A stretch of DNA of 64,000 nt from Reinekea sp. G2M2-21 (GTDB taxonomy: Bacteria; Pseudomonadota; Gammaproteobacteria; Pseudomonadales; Natronospirillaceae): assembly GCF_015687175.1 (NCBI RefSeq), contig NZ_JADPQG010000003.1, forward strand, positions 248,001-312,000, in the 5' to 3' direction. The position numbers and the translations under genes are program-made. The notes under the pieces were generated by a model. It worked only from the letters and a program-made list of their open reading frames with translations. It had not been told where the DNA came from and searched no databases. Position 1 is the stretch's first letter. The number at the start of each line of letters is the position of its first letter. This document shows, piece by piece, positions 1 to 9,757 of the stretch.

Positions 1-553
1 TGAAGGCAGCATTTCGACCCCGACCGGCAGAGGTTAAAACGGTTTCTGCCCAAACAGCATCGCCTTCGGCATACCAATCCGGAATCAACCAACGACTGAA
101 CAGCGCAACTCCCGACTCACCAAAGAAGAAGTGCAGCCATGTCCCTGTTTCATGATCAAAATACTGCTGATACTGCACCATGTGCCGGCCTTCATGGACG
201 GCTAACGTGTCATACCATTCCAGACCGGTTAGCGGCATAGGTTTGTTGTACCAATGCGAACGAAATGGCGGCAAACCGACTTTGCCGTTACTGACATGCG
301 ACTGCGCAAACAAGACGATAGGAACGGGTTTAAAGTCTCCCTCAATGGGCAAGTCCTGCAGATGCTCTGCCAGGTATTGATTCAGCAAGGTCACCACCCG
401 CTGAGCTTCGGCCTCCTGCTCAGGCGGGAAAATCAGTTGAAACAGGGGTTGCTGAATCTGCAGCCAGGGCTCGGCACTGCTCGCGGTTGCCAGTCCGGAC
501 GATAAAACAACAAGTAACCCGGCGACCAGGCATCTGAATTTCAGCACACTCAT
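1..553 (-). CDS. secreted gluzincin-type metallopeptidase, partial (3' end outside window)
   Basis: An open frame runs from an ATG at 551-553 leftward to the window edge without a stop, giving about 184 residues. The first 25 residues form a signal peptide (MSVLKF, then a hydrophobic stretch, then an Ala-Ser-rich cleavage region). Near residue 125 the motif HEGRHMVQ fits the HExxH zinc-binding pattern. About 40 residues later, WYAEGDAVWAET supplies the acidic residue expected as third ligand in gluzincins. The product is probably exported and acts as a peptidase or peptidase-like protein. The family cannot be named more closely because the C-terminal part lies outside the window. Confidence 0.7.
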   Translation of the reverse strand, partial: MSVLKFRCLVAGLLVVLSSGLATASSAEPWLQIQQPLFQLIFPPEQEAEAQRVVTLLNQYLAEHLQDLPIEGDFKPVPIVLFAQSHVSNGKVGLPPFRSHWYNKPMPLTGLEWYDTLAVHEGRHMVQYQQYFDHETGTWLHFFFGESGVALFSRWLIPDWYAEGDAVWAETVLTSAGRGRNAAF

Positions 554-595
554 ACCCTTTATTAACGAGACAGGCATCATAGCCACGCCGCCATT

Positions 596-620
596 AAAAA
601 AACACCCGCTTACGCGGGCA
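596..620 (-). terminator. rho-independent terminator downstream of htpX
   Basis: The hairpin CCCGC-TTAC-GCGGG at 605-618 is followed, reading the minus strand, by a T-run (seven A on the plus strand at 596-602). It lies about 35 bases after the htpX stop codon. Confidence 0.75.
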
Positions 621-652
621 TAAAGGGTCATTAGTGGATACAGATCAGGTAA

Positions 653-1516
653 TCAACGTTGTCGCAGTGCATTTATCCGGCTGTCCAAACTGGGATGCGA
701 GGCAAACATTTCAGAGCGCTTACCATTAATACCAAAGGCCACCAACTGACCTTCCAGTTCGGGTTCGGACGATCGCTTCAGCCGTTCTAACGCTGCGATC
801 ATCTTCGGTGCACCCACTAGATCGGCAGAGCCCTTGTCAGCCCGGTATTCTCGCTGGCGCGAGAACCACATGGCGACAATACTGGCCAGAATACCCAGCA
901 CGATTTCCAACACAAACACGACGCCCATGTAGGCAAACATACCCAGTCCACGCCCTTCTTCGCCGCGCGCCACGACGCTGGAAATGGCGTTGGCAATAAT
1001 GCGCGCCAGGAAAATCACAAAGGTATTCAAAACGCCTTGGATCAGGGCCATGGTAACCATGTCGCCATTCGCGATATGGGCAATTTCGTGCGCTAACACC
1101 GCTTCCTGTTCGTCCTGAGTCATCTGCTGCAACATACCGCTACTGACCGCCACCAGTGAATTGCGCTTGCTGGCCCCGGTGGCGAACGCATTGATTGACT
1201 GGCTCGGGAATATGGCGACTTCCGGCATGGGAATATTGGCCCCCTGAGCCAAACGAGCCACCGTTTGCATTAACCAGCGTTCCATCGGGCTCGATGGCTG
1301 AGTAATCACATGAGCTCGGGTTGAACGAACGGCCATCCATTTGGACATCCATAAGGAAATAAAACTGCCGCCAAAGCCAAATGCCGCGGCAAAGAACAAC
1401 AGCGTTGAGGTGTCACCAAGCTGAATGCCGAACATCGGCAGTATCACATTCAAGAACACACCCAACACCAGCAGAATGGCAAAGTTGGTGGCGAGAAACA
1501 GTCCCACACGTAACAT
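653..1516 (-). CDS. htpX: inner-membrane zinc metalloprotease HtpX
   Basis: This 287-residue protein matches HtpX in length and layout. There are two N-terminal membrane segments (residues about 5-30 and 37-60), a cytoplasmic zinc site HEIAH near residue 142, two more hydrophobic segments at about 155-220, and a third zinc ligand in REYRAD near residue 222. HtpX is a membrane-bound M48 endopeptidase that, with FtsH, removes misfolded inner-membrane proteins under envelope stress. The gene stands alone between a secreted peptidase gene and a divergent lipoprotein gene and has its own terminator. Confidence 0.97.
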   Translation of the reverse strand: MLRVGLFLATNFAILLVLGVFLNVILPMFGIQLGDTSTLLFFAAAFGFGGSFISLWMSKWMAVRSTRAHVITQPSSPMERWLMQTVARLAQGANIPMPEVAIFPSQSINAFATGASKRNSLVAVSSGMLQQMTQDEQEAVLAHEIAHIANGDMVTMALIQGVLNTFVIFLARIIANAISSVVARGEEGRGLGMFAYMGVVFVLEIVLGILASIVAMWFSRQREYRADKGSADLVGAPKMIAALERLKRSSEPELEGQLVAFGINGKRSEMFASHPSLDSRINALRQR

Positions 1517-1807
1517 CGAATTACTCCAGAAAATTTGATTCGTCAGTGCCGACTATTTAAGACTGCCTGTGCGGCCTTTCAAGCACGCCGGAAGTCATTT
1601 TCTGAATCCATACGCTTTGCTGTTGTATTTCTGCGGATAGTGAATATGACTAAGCCAGTTAAGCAATTTAACCAAAACAAGACAAACGACGACCATCAGC
1701 ATCACACCACCCCCAGAAGACAAAGGGGTTGTAGCCAGAATTAAAGGTTGGCACAGCCGCTGCAAAAGAAGCTGCAAGAATCCTCAACCCCACAAAGGAA
1801 CTGAACC
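1517..1807. other. intergenic region between divergent htpX and lipoprotein gene
   Basis: This 291-bp divergent spacer must hold both promoters. I see no convincing operator, small RNA or coding frame in it; the open frames on either strand have no family resemblance. Confidence 0.5.
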
Positions 1808-2536
1808 GTGAAACACAATCGACTGAAACGCACCCCGACAACCCTATTGATGATACTGACCGGCTTTTTGTTCACCGCCTGCAACACCTTAACGGTACAG
1901 GGCACCGGCCGCAGCTATGAAATCAACCACACCGTTACCGAGATCCGTGAAGTCGAACTTCATGGAATCGGTGAGTTAACGTTACAAAATGGTCAAGAAA
2001 ACCAGCTCGTGGTTCTCGCACAGGAAGAAATCCATGACCACTTAAGTATTCGCCAGGAAGACGACCAGTTGATCATCGGTCCGCGCGAAGGGTATCAGTT
2101 CAGAACCAATGAACCACCGCGTTTCCTGCTGAACGCCAACCATCTCGATACCGTCATAATAAGAGGCGCAATCGACCTCACCAGCGGTAACTACCGCACC
2201 GAACAACTGGCCATAGAGGCAAGTGGCTCCAGCGATGTGGATTTGACATTGCATGCCAGCAACCTGACTATCGACGCGTCCGGATCGTTCGACGGCTACC
2301 TGTCCGGTGAAGTGAATACGCTCAAAGTAGACTTCAGCGGCTCTTCAGACCTGAACGCAGACGACCTGAAAGCCAAGGATGTCGACATAGATATCTCCGG
2401 TGCCGGTACGGCCTATATACATGCCACTGAAACCTTAACGATATCCGCTGCGGGTGCGGTCAAGGTGGTTTATTCCGGCAATCCAGTGGTCAGTCAATCG
2501 GCGGCTGGTGCAACCTCCATCAGCCACTCTGACTAA
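1808..2536 (+). CDS. GIN-domain (DUF2807) lipoprotein
   Basis: The 242-residue product begins with a lipoprotein signal peptide ending in the lipobox LFTAC near residue 25. The rest is rich in regular short beta strands with DLTSGNY, SGSSDVDLTL and DFSGSSDLNA, the repeating pattern of the head-GIN/DUF2807 putative adhesin beta-solenoid. It is predicted to be anchored in the outer or inner membrane facing the periplasm. The biochemical role of the family is not established. It precedes the RND efflux genes by about 100 bases in the same direction and may share their transcript, but no functional link is visible. Confidence 0.8.
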   Translation: MKHNRLKRTPTTLLMILTGFLFTACNTLTVQGTGRSYEINHTVTEIREVELHGIGELTLQNGQENQLVVLAQEEIHDHLSIRQEDDQLIIGPREGYQFRTNEPPRFLLNANHLDTVIIRGAIDLTSGNYRTEQLAIEASGSSDVDLTLHASNLTIDASGSFDGYLSGEVNTLKVDFSGSSDLNADDLKAKDVDIDISGAGTAYIHATETLTISAAGAVKVVYSGNPVVSQSAAGATSISHSD

Positions 2537-2632
2537 AAGTCATTTACAAAACCATGACTGTCGGCACTGTGGCAAAGGTGCCGACCATCGCACACTGCTT
2601 CGTCTGATAAAACAACACAACAAGGAACCCCA

Positions 2633-3928
2633 ATGAAACTCTGGAAATCGCTACTCACCGGCGGCCTGATCGTCGCTGCCACCGGCGGTGCTTTGGCATT
2701 AATGTTTAAACCAGATGTCACCAAAGAAATTGACGTCGCCGATGAACCGATTTGGGATGCCCGAACAACGCTGGCCGTAGTGGGTGAATACCAACCACAA
2801 ATCACCTTGATTGGCCGTGTAGAGCCTATGCGAGAGTTGAACGAAATTGCGCAGCTGTCGGCCCGTGTAACCAACCTGTATGTAAAAGATGGCATGCGCG
2901 TTGAACAGGGTGAACTGCTGATTCAACTCGATGATTTTGACGCACAGATGCAATTGCAACAGACCCTGGCGGATCTCGATGACCTGAATTCACGCATTAC
3001 ACTGCAGAAATCGCAACAGCAGTTAGAAATCGAAGGACTGGATGTTGAACGCGCCAACCTGGCCATGCTGGAAGACCGCCTGAAGAAACAAAAAGCGATT
3101 ACTAACACCCAGCAAGCGATTGAAGAACTAGAACAACAGATTCAGCGCCAGCGTTTTGCTGTGTTGCAACAGGAAACCGCCATTAACAATCACGCTGCGA
3201 CGAATACCCAGTTGGTCAGCCAGCAACAGAAACTGCTATTAGCCAAACGTGCCGCTGAACGCAACTTGGCCAACACGCAAATTAAAGCGCCCTTTACCGG
3301 CAAGCTCGCTCAGGTGCTGGTGACTGAAGGGCAGCATGTTAACCCCGGTCAAGCGTTATTCCGCTTATATTCGGAAGATGACATGGCAGTACTGGTGCAG
3401 TTGCCGGCTCGCCTGTTGGCTGAAAAAGAACAACTCAACGGTGTTGCCACTGAACAGAATCGCGCCAGTGAAGTGGCGTATGATCGCAGTGAAGCGCAGA
3501 TCGATATGGGGCAAAGCGGTTTTAAAGCCTGGTTTAAACTAGCACAAGGCAACCAATGGTTACCCGGTGACATCGCGTATCTGACGCTTAATCTCGCTGC
3601 GAAGCCACAAACGATTAAAATTCCGGCGGCCTCTGTCTTTCAAGACCGATGGATTTATCAAGTTGATGAAGAACAACGGTTAAAGGCATTGGAAGTTAAG
3701 GTGTTAGGGTCTCTATCAGAAGGCGATTCATCACAATTGGTGGTCCAGGCGACCGACGCCACGGACTCGGAATTACGCTTATTACTGACCCGCTTAAACA
3801 ACCCGACAACCGGCATGAAAATCTACGAAGCGGGCGTTGACCCTGAACCCGTCGAAGCGACAGAAGAGCCGGCTCTTGAAAACGACGACATTGAAACAGA
3901 TGACGAGGTGAGCGATGAAGACGCTTAA
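2633..3928 (+). CDS. RND efflux periplasmic adaptor (MFP) subunit
   Basis: This 431-residue membrane-fusion protein has an N-terminal membrane anchor (residues about 7-25), a first half-lipoyl segment near residue 80, a long Gln-rich coiled-coil hairpin at about 100-205, the second half-lipoyl segment (IKAPFTGKLAQV) near 220, and a beta-barrel region. The acidic C-terminal tail of about 30 residues (rich in Glu and Asp) is unusual for the family. It links the inner-membrane pump to an outer-membrane channel. The stop overlaps the permease start by 14 bases, so the two are translationally coupled. No TolC-type gene lies next to it, so a channel encoded elsewhere is presumably used. Confidence 0.92.
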   Translation: MKLWKSLLTGGLIVAATGGALALMFKPDVTKEIDVADEPIWDARTTLAVVGEYQPQITLIGRVEPMRELNEIAQLSARVTNLYVKDGMRVEQGELLIQLDDFDAQMQLQQTLADLDDLNSRITLQKSQQQLEIEGLDVERANLAMLEDRLKKQKAITNTQQAIEELEQQIQRQRFAVLQQETAINNHAATNTQLVSQQQKLLLAKRAAERNLANTQIKAPFTGKLAQVLVTEGQHVNPGQALFRLYSEDDMAVLVQLPARLLAEKEQLNGVATEQNRASEVAYDRSEAQIDMGQSGFKAWFKLAQGNQWLPGDIAYLTLNLAAKPQTIKIPAASVFQDRWIYQVDEEQRLKALEVKVLGSLSEGDSSQLVVQATDATDSELRLLLTRLNNPTTGMKIYEAGVDPEPVEATEEPALENDDIETDDEVSDEDA

Positions 3929-6900
3929 CGACCGCGGCATTCTCGCCTACTTCACAGAACATCGGGTTGCCGCCAACCTGATCATGATTCTTGTACTATT
4001 AATTGGCGTCATTTCTTATCTCCGGTTGAACAAGCAGCTAATGCCTGATGTCACCTTTCCTGCCATCAGCATCAACACTACCTGGACCGAAGCCAGTGCA
4101 GAGGGCGTCGAACAAAACCTGACAACACCGTTGGAAAACGCACTGCGTAATCTGGACGATGTCGAAGAAGTCTGGTCTTGGTCAGCGCAGGGCAACAGTA
4201 ACATCGTTTTACGCTATCGCCTGGACGCCGATATGGATGAGGCTCTCGCCGAGGCCACCAACTTCATCGCCGGCTATCGTGATTTACCGGAAGGCGCAGA
4301 ACGGCCGGAAGTCACTCTGGAACAAAACAAAGAAGCGGTATTTTCTGTGTTGGTTGCCACTGACGGACCAGTCACAGAACTGCGCCCGTTGGTTCAGCAG
4401 TTCCGCAACGACTTACTCGCGCGTGGCATTGCCGAAGTGGATGTGCGTGGTTTTCCCGATGAAGAAATTCGGGTCGAAACCGATCTGCTTAACCTGTATA
4501 GCAACAACACATCGATTGATCAGGTGGCTGCACAGATCGCCAGCAGCAACCAGAACAGCCACGGTGGTCGACTAGCGTCGGATGTTTCTCAGATATCGGT
4601 CGTGACCGACACCAAGGTCGAAAAAGCCAACGCCATCCGTAATCTGGAAATGAGCAATCAACAACCCCTAAGCGCGTTGGCCAGTGTATCCCGTCAAACC
4701 AAAGACGGTGCCCGGCATTATGTGCTGGAAGGCAAAGAAGTCGTCCGCCTGCTGATATTCCGTTCTCCACAAGTCGACAGTCTTGATACGAGCGACATTC
4801 TGTATCAGTGGATAGATGAAGTACAACCGACGCTACCCACAGGTATCGACATTGTGGTCTGGTGGGATTTAGGTGAGGTCGTGGAAGGCAATTTGGATAT
4901 GCTGAAGAGCAATGGGCTTATGGGCCTGATATTGGTCGTTGGTATTTTATTTACTTTCCTCAACCGACACGTCGCCTGGTGGAGTGCCGTCGGCATTCCG
5001 GTGTCCATTGCAGGAACCTTAGTAATCCTCTATGGAACAGGCGGCACAATCAACTTCCTTTCAATGTTTGCATTTCTAATGGCGCTGGGAATCATTGTTG
5101 ACGACGCCATCGTCGTTGGTGAAGAAACCGTAACCCAGATGGAAAAGGGTCTTCCGGCCAATGAAGCGGCGCTGATTGGTGCGAAGCGTATGTTCGGTCC
5201 GATCATGGCCAGTTCACTGACCACTGTAGCTGCATTTGTTCCTTTACTTTTTCTACCTGGAGTTTTTGGGGAAATGTTTCGGCCGGTTCCGGTCATTGTT
5301 GTCGCCGTTATTATCGCGTCCCTCATCGAATGTTTTATCATTTTACCTGGGCATTTAAATCACGGCTTGGCCAAGCGCACCGGTGAGCGATCAAAGTTCC
5401 GCCAAAAGATGGACAGCGGCTTCAATCATTTCCGAGATAATATTTACCGTCCTTTTGTCACCAAAGCCATTGAAAATCGAGGACTCTCAGTTCTGTTAGC
5501 TATTGCTATGGCGGCAATTGCTCTTGCGCTGCCGCTTTCAAAAACAGTTCCTTTTTCGCCGGATATTGATGTGGAAGACAATATGGTAACGGCCTGGATC
5601 AGCTTTCACGAAGGTACGTCCGAGCACGTCGTTGAAGATTACACTCTGCAATTAAAAGCCGCACTCGATGCGACCGAACAGGAAATCGGCCAAGGCAATA
5701 CTATAGTGACGCAGGTGTACGAGATTTACAGCGCCGATGAAGGCTTCACTCAGGTTCAGGCGAAACTGGTCAACCGTGATGACCGCCCTGTCTCCAATGC
5801 TGACTTTTTGAAAACATGGGGCAGTAAAATCAAAGGAGGACCGGATGTAGCCGAAATATCCACAAACGAGGACGAATCATCCGCTTCCGGAGGATCTCGA
5901 TTAAGCTTTTTCCTGGCAGGCCGAAGTTTGGACGAACTGAAAGCCGGTGCCGAAGCGTTAAAAATTCGCTTGGAAAAATACCCGAACCTGTCAGACATCA
6001 CCGATGACCTGCCGCAAGGTGGCGACGAAATTGTCTTCTCCTTGACCGCCGCCGGAAAGCGCATGGGCTTAACTGAACGCGGTGTTGCGGCGCAGTTACG
6101 TCAGGCGCTGATGGGCACACAGGCACAGTCTTTCACCGAAAACGACGCCACCCTTAACGTGCACATCCGCTTGCCGAAGGACTCGTTCAGCAACACCGCG
6201 CAATTACAAGACTTGCCGATACAAACCGCGAACAGCGGCTGGGTTCGTTTCGGTGACATAGCGGAATTCACCACACAACAGGGACTCGGTACGCTGTTTC
6301 ACAACAACGGGCAACTCGGGGTTCGAGTTAATGCGGTGATACTCGATAAAGAGACAGACAGTAACGCCCTGTCCAAGGAGATTTACTCAGCCGAGGTGGA
6401 GCCGATCCTGAAACAGTTCGGTCTAACCGGTGAAATCCAGGGCAGCGCTGCAGATATTCAAGAAATGCTATTGAACTTGCTCATAGCCTATGGGATTAGC
6501 ATTCTTCTGATTTATTTTATTTTGGCATGGTCTTTTTCCAACTATAGCTGGCCGCTGGCGGTCATGGCCGCGATTCCCTTTGGTTTAACCGGAGCGATCT
6601 TCGGACATTGGGCTCTCGGGTTGAACCTGACTTTCCTCAGTTTCTTCGGGTTATTCGGGTTATCGGGCATCATTATTAACGATTCAATCATCTTGATTAA
6701 TCGTTATCAGGAACTGCGCGAAGAGGGTATAGCGATCAAACCGGCCATCATCGATGCCAGCTGCCAACGCTTGCGTGCCGTGCTACTGACCTCGATCACT
6801 ACGGTTGGCGGATTAGTACCCATCTTGATGTCTGACTCAATTCAGGCGCAGCTGGTCCAGAGCATGGCCGCCTCATTGGCGTTTGGTATCAGCTATGGAA

Positions 6901-7016
6901 CATTACTGGTGTTACTGGTTATTCCTTGTTTATTGACATACATCGAAAGCATCAACGCCTTTAACAAGCGGATGATCGGTAAGTTTAAGAACCGCGGTGC
7001 GAAAGCGGCCTCGTAA
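3915..7016 (+). CDS. RND efflux permease, AcrB/HAE-1-like
   Basis: The 1033-residue protein has the RND layout of two repeats, each with one N-terminal membrane helix, a large periplasmic domain and a bundle of further helices. In the fourth helix, GIIVDDAIVVGEE (near residue 395) carries the paired Asp residues of the proton relay. The second half has the corresponding segment GIIINDSIILINRY. Substrates cannot be read from sequence; short-form HAE-type pumps of this kind export hydrophobic drugs or lipophilic compounds. The gene ends in a shared hairpin terminator. Confidence 0.94.
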   Translation: MKTLNDRGILAYFTEHRVAANLIMILVLLIGVISYLRLNKQLMPDVTFPAISINTTWTEASAEGVEQNLTTPLENALRNLDDVEEVWSWSAQGNSNIVLRYRLDADMDEALAEATNFIAGYRDLPEGAERPEVTLEQNKEAVFSVLVATDGPVTELRPLVQQFRNDLLARGIAEVDVRGFPDEEIRVETDLLNLYSNNTSIDQVAAQIASSNQNSHGGRLASDVSQISVVTDTKVEKANAIRNLEMSNQQPLSALASVSRQTKDGARHYVLEGKEVVRLLIFRSPQVDSLDTSDILYQWIDEVQPTLPTGIDIVVWWDLGEVVEGNLDMLKSNGLMGLILVVGILFTFLNRHVAWWSAVGIPVSIAGTLVILYGTGGTINFLSMFAFLMALGIIVDDAIVVGEETVTQMEKGLPANEAALIGAKRMFGPIMASSLTTVAAFVPLLFLPGVFGEMFRPVPVIVVAVIIASLIECFIILPGHLNHGLAKRTGERSKFRQKMDSGFNHFRDNIYRPFVTKAIENRGLSVLLAIAMAAIALALPLSKTVPFSPDIDVEDNMVTAWISFHEGTSEHVVEDYTLQLKAALDATEQEIGQGNTIVTQVYEIYSADEGFTQVQAKLVNRDDRPVSNADFLKTWGSKIKGGPDVAEISTNEDESSASGGSRLSFFLAGRSLDELKAGAEALKIRLEKYPNLSDITDDLPQGGDEIVFSLTAAGKRMGLTERGVAAQLRQALMGTQAQSFTENDATLNVHIRLPKDSFSNTAQLQDLPIQTANSGWVRFGDIAEFTTQQGLGTLFHNNGQLGVRVNAVILDKETDSNALSKEIYSAEVEPILKQFGLTGEIQGSAADIQEMLLNLLIAYGISILLIYFILAWSFSNYSWPLAVMAAIPFGLTGAIFGHWALGLNLTFLSFFGLFGLSGIIINDSIILINRYQELREEGIAIKPAIIDASCQRLRAVLLTSITTVGGLVPILMSDSIQAQLVQSMAASLAFGISYGTLLVLLVIPCLLTYIESINAFNKRMIGKFKNRGAKAAS

Positions 7017-7033
7017 GGGTTCATAAAAAGTTC

Positions 7034-7065
7034 AAAAAAAGCCCGGCTGCCGTCCGGGCTTTTTT
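7034..7065. terminator. bidirectional terminator between RND operon and 170-aa gene
   Basis: The hairpin AGCCCGG-N7-CCGGGCT (7040-7060) has an A-run on its left and a T-run on its right, so it can stop transcription from both converging genes. The TAA stop of the minus-strand gene lies inside the T-run. Confidence 0.85.
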
Positions 7066-7576
7066 ATGCATCCCACTGCGCAGACAGCTCTTTGAGCCAG
7101 GCAATAACTCTCGTCAGGCTGTCATCGTTTGCCGCTTCGACTCGGACCTGCAAATAGGAGAAAGGCATGGTCGGCAAAAACATAAAACCCAGTGGTTGTA
7201 TGATGTCTGCACAGTAATCTTTTGCTGCTTTCGCATTCGCAAAAGAATCCGCTGCCGGTAATTTCAGCCGCTCAATGTGGGATTTGGTGCCCGCGATAAA
7301 TTCGATGGGACGGGTCAATTCGAAATAATGAAAGTACTCAGTTTTTCCCTCTTTCTCACTGGTATCTACTTGATACACACCAGATACCGCGCATAATGAA
7401 CCCGGCTGCAGGTACTCATGGGCATGCTCAGCATTGCTGCCATAAGCCTTCATCATAACTGAAGAGCTTTTTAAACCGGTGGTGTGACCGTGAATAACCA
7501 TCATCGCCCGCAATTTCCCCTTGGCCGGGAAAAAGTTCAACTTGGACACCCGCACATCTGCTTGCCAGTTTTGCAT
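7064..7576 (-). CDS. hypothetical protein, possible OB-fold
   Basis: I do not recognise this 170-residue protein. It has no signal peptide or membrane segment. The N-terminal 90 residues alternate short beta strands (RVSKLNFFP, KLRAMMVIHGHT, GSLCAVSGVYQV, YFHYFELTRPIEFI), which is compatible with an OB-fold or similar beta barrel, though this is a guess from pattern alone. The C-terminal half is more helical and ends ARG-poor and acidic (ELSAQWDA). It is a single gene converging on the RND operon, and a shared terminator separates them. Confidence 0.7.
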   Translation of the reverse strand: MQNWQADVRVSKLNFFPAKGKLRAMMVIHGHTTGLKSSSVMMKAYGSNAEHAHEYLQPGSLCAVSGVYQVDTSEKEGKTEYFHYFELTRPIEFIAGTKSHIERLKLPAADSFANAKAAKDYCADIIQPLGFMFLPTMPFSYLQVRVEAANDDSLTRVIAWLKELSAQWDA

Positions 7577-7750
7577 GTTTTTTCCACTTAATCGTCCTCA
7601 AGAGCACTGAGCGTATCACAGAAAAGATCCTTCTTGCGCAGGTGAGACAAATGCGTGATAGGTCGTTTGCAGAACCGCGTCACGGCGGTTGGCTTTACTG
7701 CGGGCCAATGATTTAATGGCAGACCTTCATCTTATTGTACTGGAGTTTTT

Positions 7751-8875
7751 GTGGCTTTAACTCGCCTCACATTACCGGCCGCGAATGCAGGTCAGCACAC
7801 CGTGATCAATGTACATCATTTTGGTCCTGAGAACGGGCAAAAAGTCTATATTCAAGCTGGCCTGCATGCCGATGAACACCCAGGCCTGCTGGTCGCACAA
7901 CATCTGATTGAACAGTTGTCGGCCCTGGAAACCAACCATCAATTGCATGCTCATTTTGTCGTGGTACCGTACGCCAACCCGATCGGCCTGAAACAGCGTA
8001 GTTTTGGCAAAGTGGTCGGTCGCTGCGACTGGCATACCGGTCAGAATTTCAATCGGGGCATGGCGTTGGATCGGGATGCCTTCTCAGGCGAATTTGCGGC
8101 TCAATTCAGCGCGGATACTGCAGCGAATGACCAACGCATGCGCACATCATTACGTGAGATGGTTAATCAACGTTTGGTCGGGTTTGAAGTTGAAAGTTTG
8201 CACAAGCTGTTACTCAGCCAATCCATCGACGCACACTACGTAATTGATTTGCATTGTGACGTTGTCGCCCTGCCCCACGTGTTTTACGGCAGCCACCAGC
8301 CTGACGAAGGCCGTCTGCTGGCACGATGCCTGAATTTCCCGGTCTGTCTGGAAGAAGATGTCACTGGCACAGTCGCCTTTGACGCAACCCACACTCAGCC
8401 CTGGGTACTGACGCAGCAACATCTGACTGACACCGCCTTTGAGCAACCCTGCTTTGCGGCCACGGTTGAACTGCGCGGCAATGCCGATGTCAGCGACGAG
8501 CTGGCGAAACAGGATTGCGATGGTTTATTGGCCTTTTTCGCCGCGAAAGACCTGATATCCGGCTTACCGCCCGCGCAACCATCAACCGTTGCCCAAACGG
8601 CGATTGCAGTTGAGCAGGTGAAACTGATCAATGCGACGGCCCCCGGCATTGTGACCTATCATTGTCAGTTGAATGACCACGTTCGCCGTGGCGACAAAAT
8701 TGCCGACATCGTGTTGCTCGATGAACCTATGCCCACTCGCGTTGCCATTATTGCACCGTGCGATGGTCTGGTATTCAGTCTCACCAACGAATTCTATGTC
8801 AGCCCCGGCCAGACACTGGCGATGCTGGCAACGGATGAGGTCCAGAACAAGGCCGGCAGCCAATTGGCGTTCTGA
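7751..8875 (+). CDS. succinylglutamate desuccinylase/aspartoacylase family protein
   Basis: This 374-residue protein starts at a GTG with TGGAG six bases upstream. H39 and E42 in GLHADEHPG form the first zinc pair of the AstE/AspA branch of the M14 metallopeptidase fold, and VIDLHCDVV near residue 167 supplies the later His. A C-terminal beta domain follows (residues about 285-360, with biotinyl/lipoyl-like DGLVFSL). The family removes acyl groups from amino-acid-like substrates; the substrate here is unknown. The gene lies 69 bases upstream of xdhC and an IscU-like gene in the same direction, so a shared role in cofactor or purine-type metabolism is possible but not shown. Confidence 0.85.
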   Translation: MALTRLTLPAANAGQHTVINVHHFGPENGQKVYIQAGLHADEHPGLLVAQHLIEQLSALETNHQLHAHFVVVPYANPIGLKQRSFGKVVGRCDWHTGQNFNRGMALDRDAFSGEFAAQFSADTAANDQRMRTSLREMVNQRLVGFEVESLHKLLLSQSIDAHYVIDLHCDVVALPHVFYGSHQPDEGRLLARCLNFPVCLEEDVTGTVAFDATHTQPWVLTQQHLTDTAFEQPCFAATVELRGNADVSDELAKQDCDGLLAFFAAKDLISGLPPAQPSTVAQTAIAVEQVKLINATAPGIVTYHCQLNDHVRRGDKIADIVLLDEPMPTRVAIIAPCDGLVFSLTNEFYVSPGQTLAMLATDEVQNKAGSQLAF

Positions 8876-8944
8876 TACAAGGGGTTCTGAGTGGCATCCA
8901 AATGACGCAGAACGTCGTAACTGAGATACGCGCAAGGAAAACCG

Positions 8945-9757
8945 ATGAAAAAAAGCCTCTACAGTTATATGCATCAACTCAGTGAAAGCCGCACACCTTT
9001 TGCATTGGCAACAGTCGTGGAAACTCAGGGTTCGGTCTCGGCCAAGATTGGCGCGAAAGCACTGATTGATGCACAAGGTACATTGCTCAGCGGCTGGATC
9101 GGCGGTGGCTGTGCCGAAAGTCAGTGTCGCGAGAGTGCCGTTAAGGCGATTGCTGATGCCCAGGGCTTTGTCATTGATATAGATCTCGATGATGAGATGC
9201 TCGGCGCAGGCATGCCCTGTGGAGGCAGCATGCGCGTCTTTATTGAGCCGGTTCTGCCGGCTCCCTCGCTGTGGATTCTGGGCCATGGGCGTATTGCAGA
9301 GTCACTTTGCCATCAGGCAAAAGAGCTCGGTTTCCGCGTGACCATTAATGACGTGATGGCCGACCGCCAGTATTTTCCAGCGGCAGATGAACTGATCACC
9401 GACGACCTCGACTATTCACTGCTGCAACCGCATCGTGACGATTACGTGGTGATCGCGACTCAGCACAAGGGTGATCATGAGTCACTGGCGCAAGTGCTTA
9501 ATACGGAGGTCGGTTACATCGGCCTGATTGCCAGCCGAAAGCGCGCACGCTTGGTTTTGGAACACTTTCAATCACGCGACTTACCGGCGCAGCAATTAAG
9601 ACGAATCCGAACGCCCTGCGGTTTAAATCTGGGTGCGAAAACGCCGGAAGAAATTGCACAATCCATTCTTTGTGAAATCACTCTGTTGCGTCGGCAAGGT
9701 TCTGGAGAACTGATGTTTGAACCGGCAGACTTCGTACAGAACCAAAACCCGTCATGA
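8945..9757 (+). CDS. XdhC/CoxI family protein
   Basis: The 270-residue product has the XdhC_CoxI domain at the N terminus (ATVVETQGSVSAKIGAKALI, then WIGGGCAESQ near residue 55) and the XdhC Rossmann domain at about 110-250 (WILGHGRIAESLC, then GYIGLIASRKRA). XdhC-type proteins bind molybdenum cofactor, help sulfurate it and insert it into xanthine dehydrogenase-type enzymes. No molybdenum hydroxylase structural gene is present in the window. It overlaps the following IscU-like gene by ATGA. Confidence in the family is high; the client enzyme is unknown. Confidence 0.92.
   Translation: MKKSLYSYMHQLSESRTPFALATVVETQGSVSAKIGAKALIDAQGTLLSGWIGGGCAESQCRESAVKAIADAQGFVIDIDLDDEMLGAGMPCGGSMRVFIEPVLPAPSLWILGHGRIAESLCHQAKELGFRVTINDVMADRQYFPAADELITDDLDYSLLQPHRDDYVVIATQHKGDHESLAQVLNTEVGYIGLIASRKRARLVLEHFQSRDLPAQQLRRIRTPCGLNLGAKTPEEIAQSILCEITLLRRQGSGELMFEPADFVQNQNPS

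Noticed and set aside
8582-9286. Long minus-strand frame of 234 codons opposite the desuccinylase and xdhC genes
   Set aside because: Both overlapped plus-strand genes match known families along their full length. The antisense frame has no recognisable domain and no start signal.
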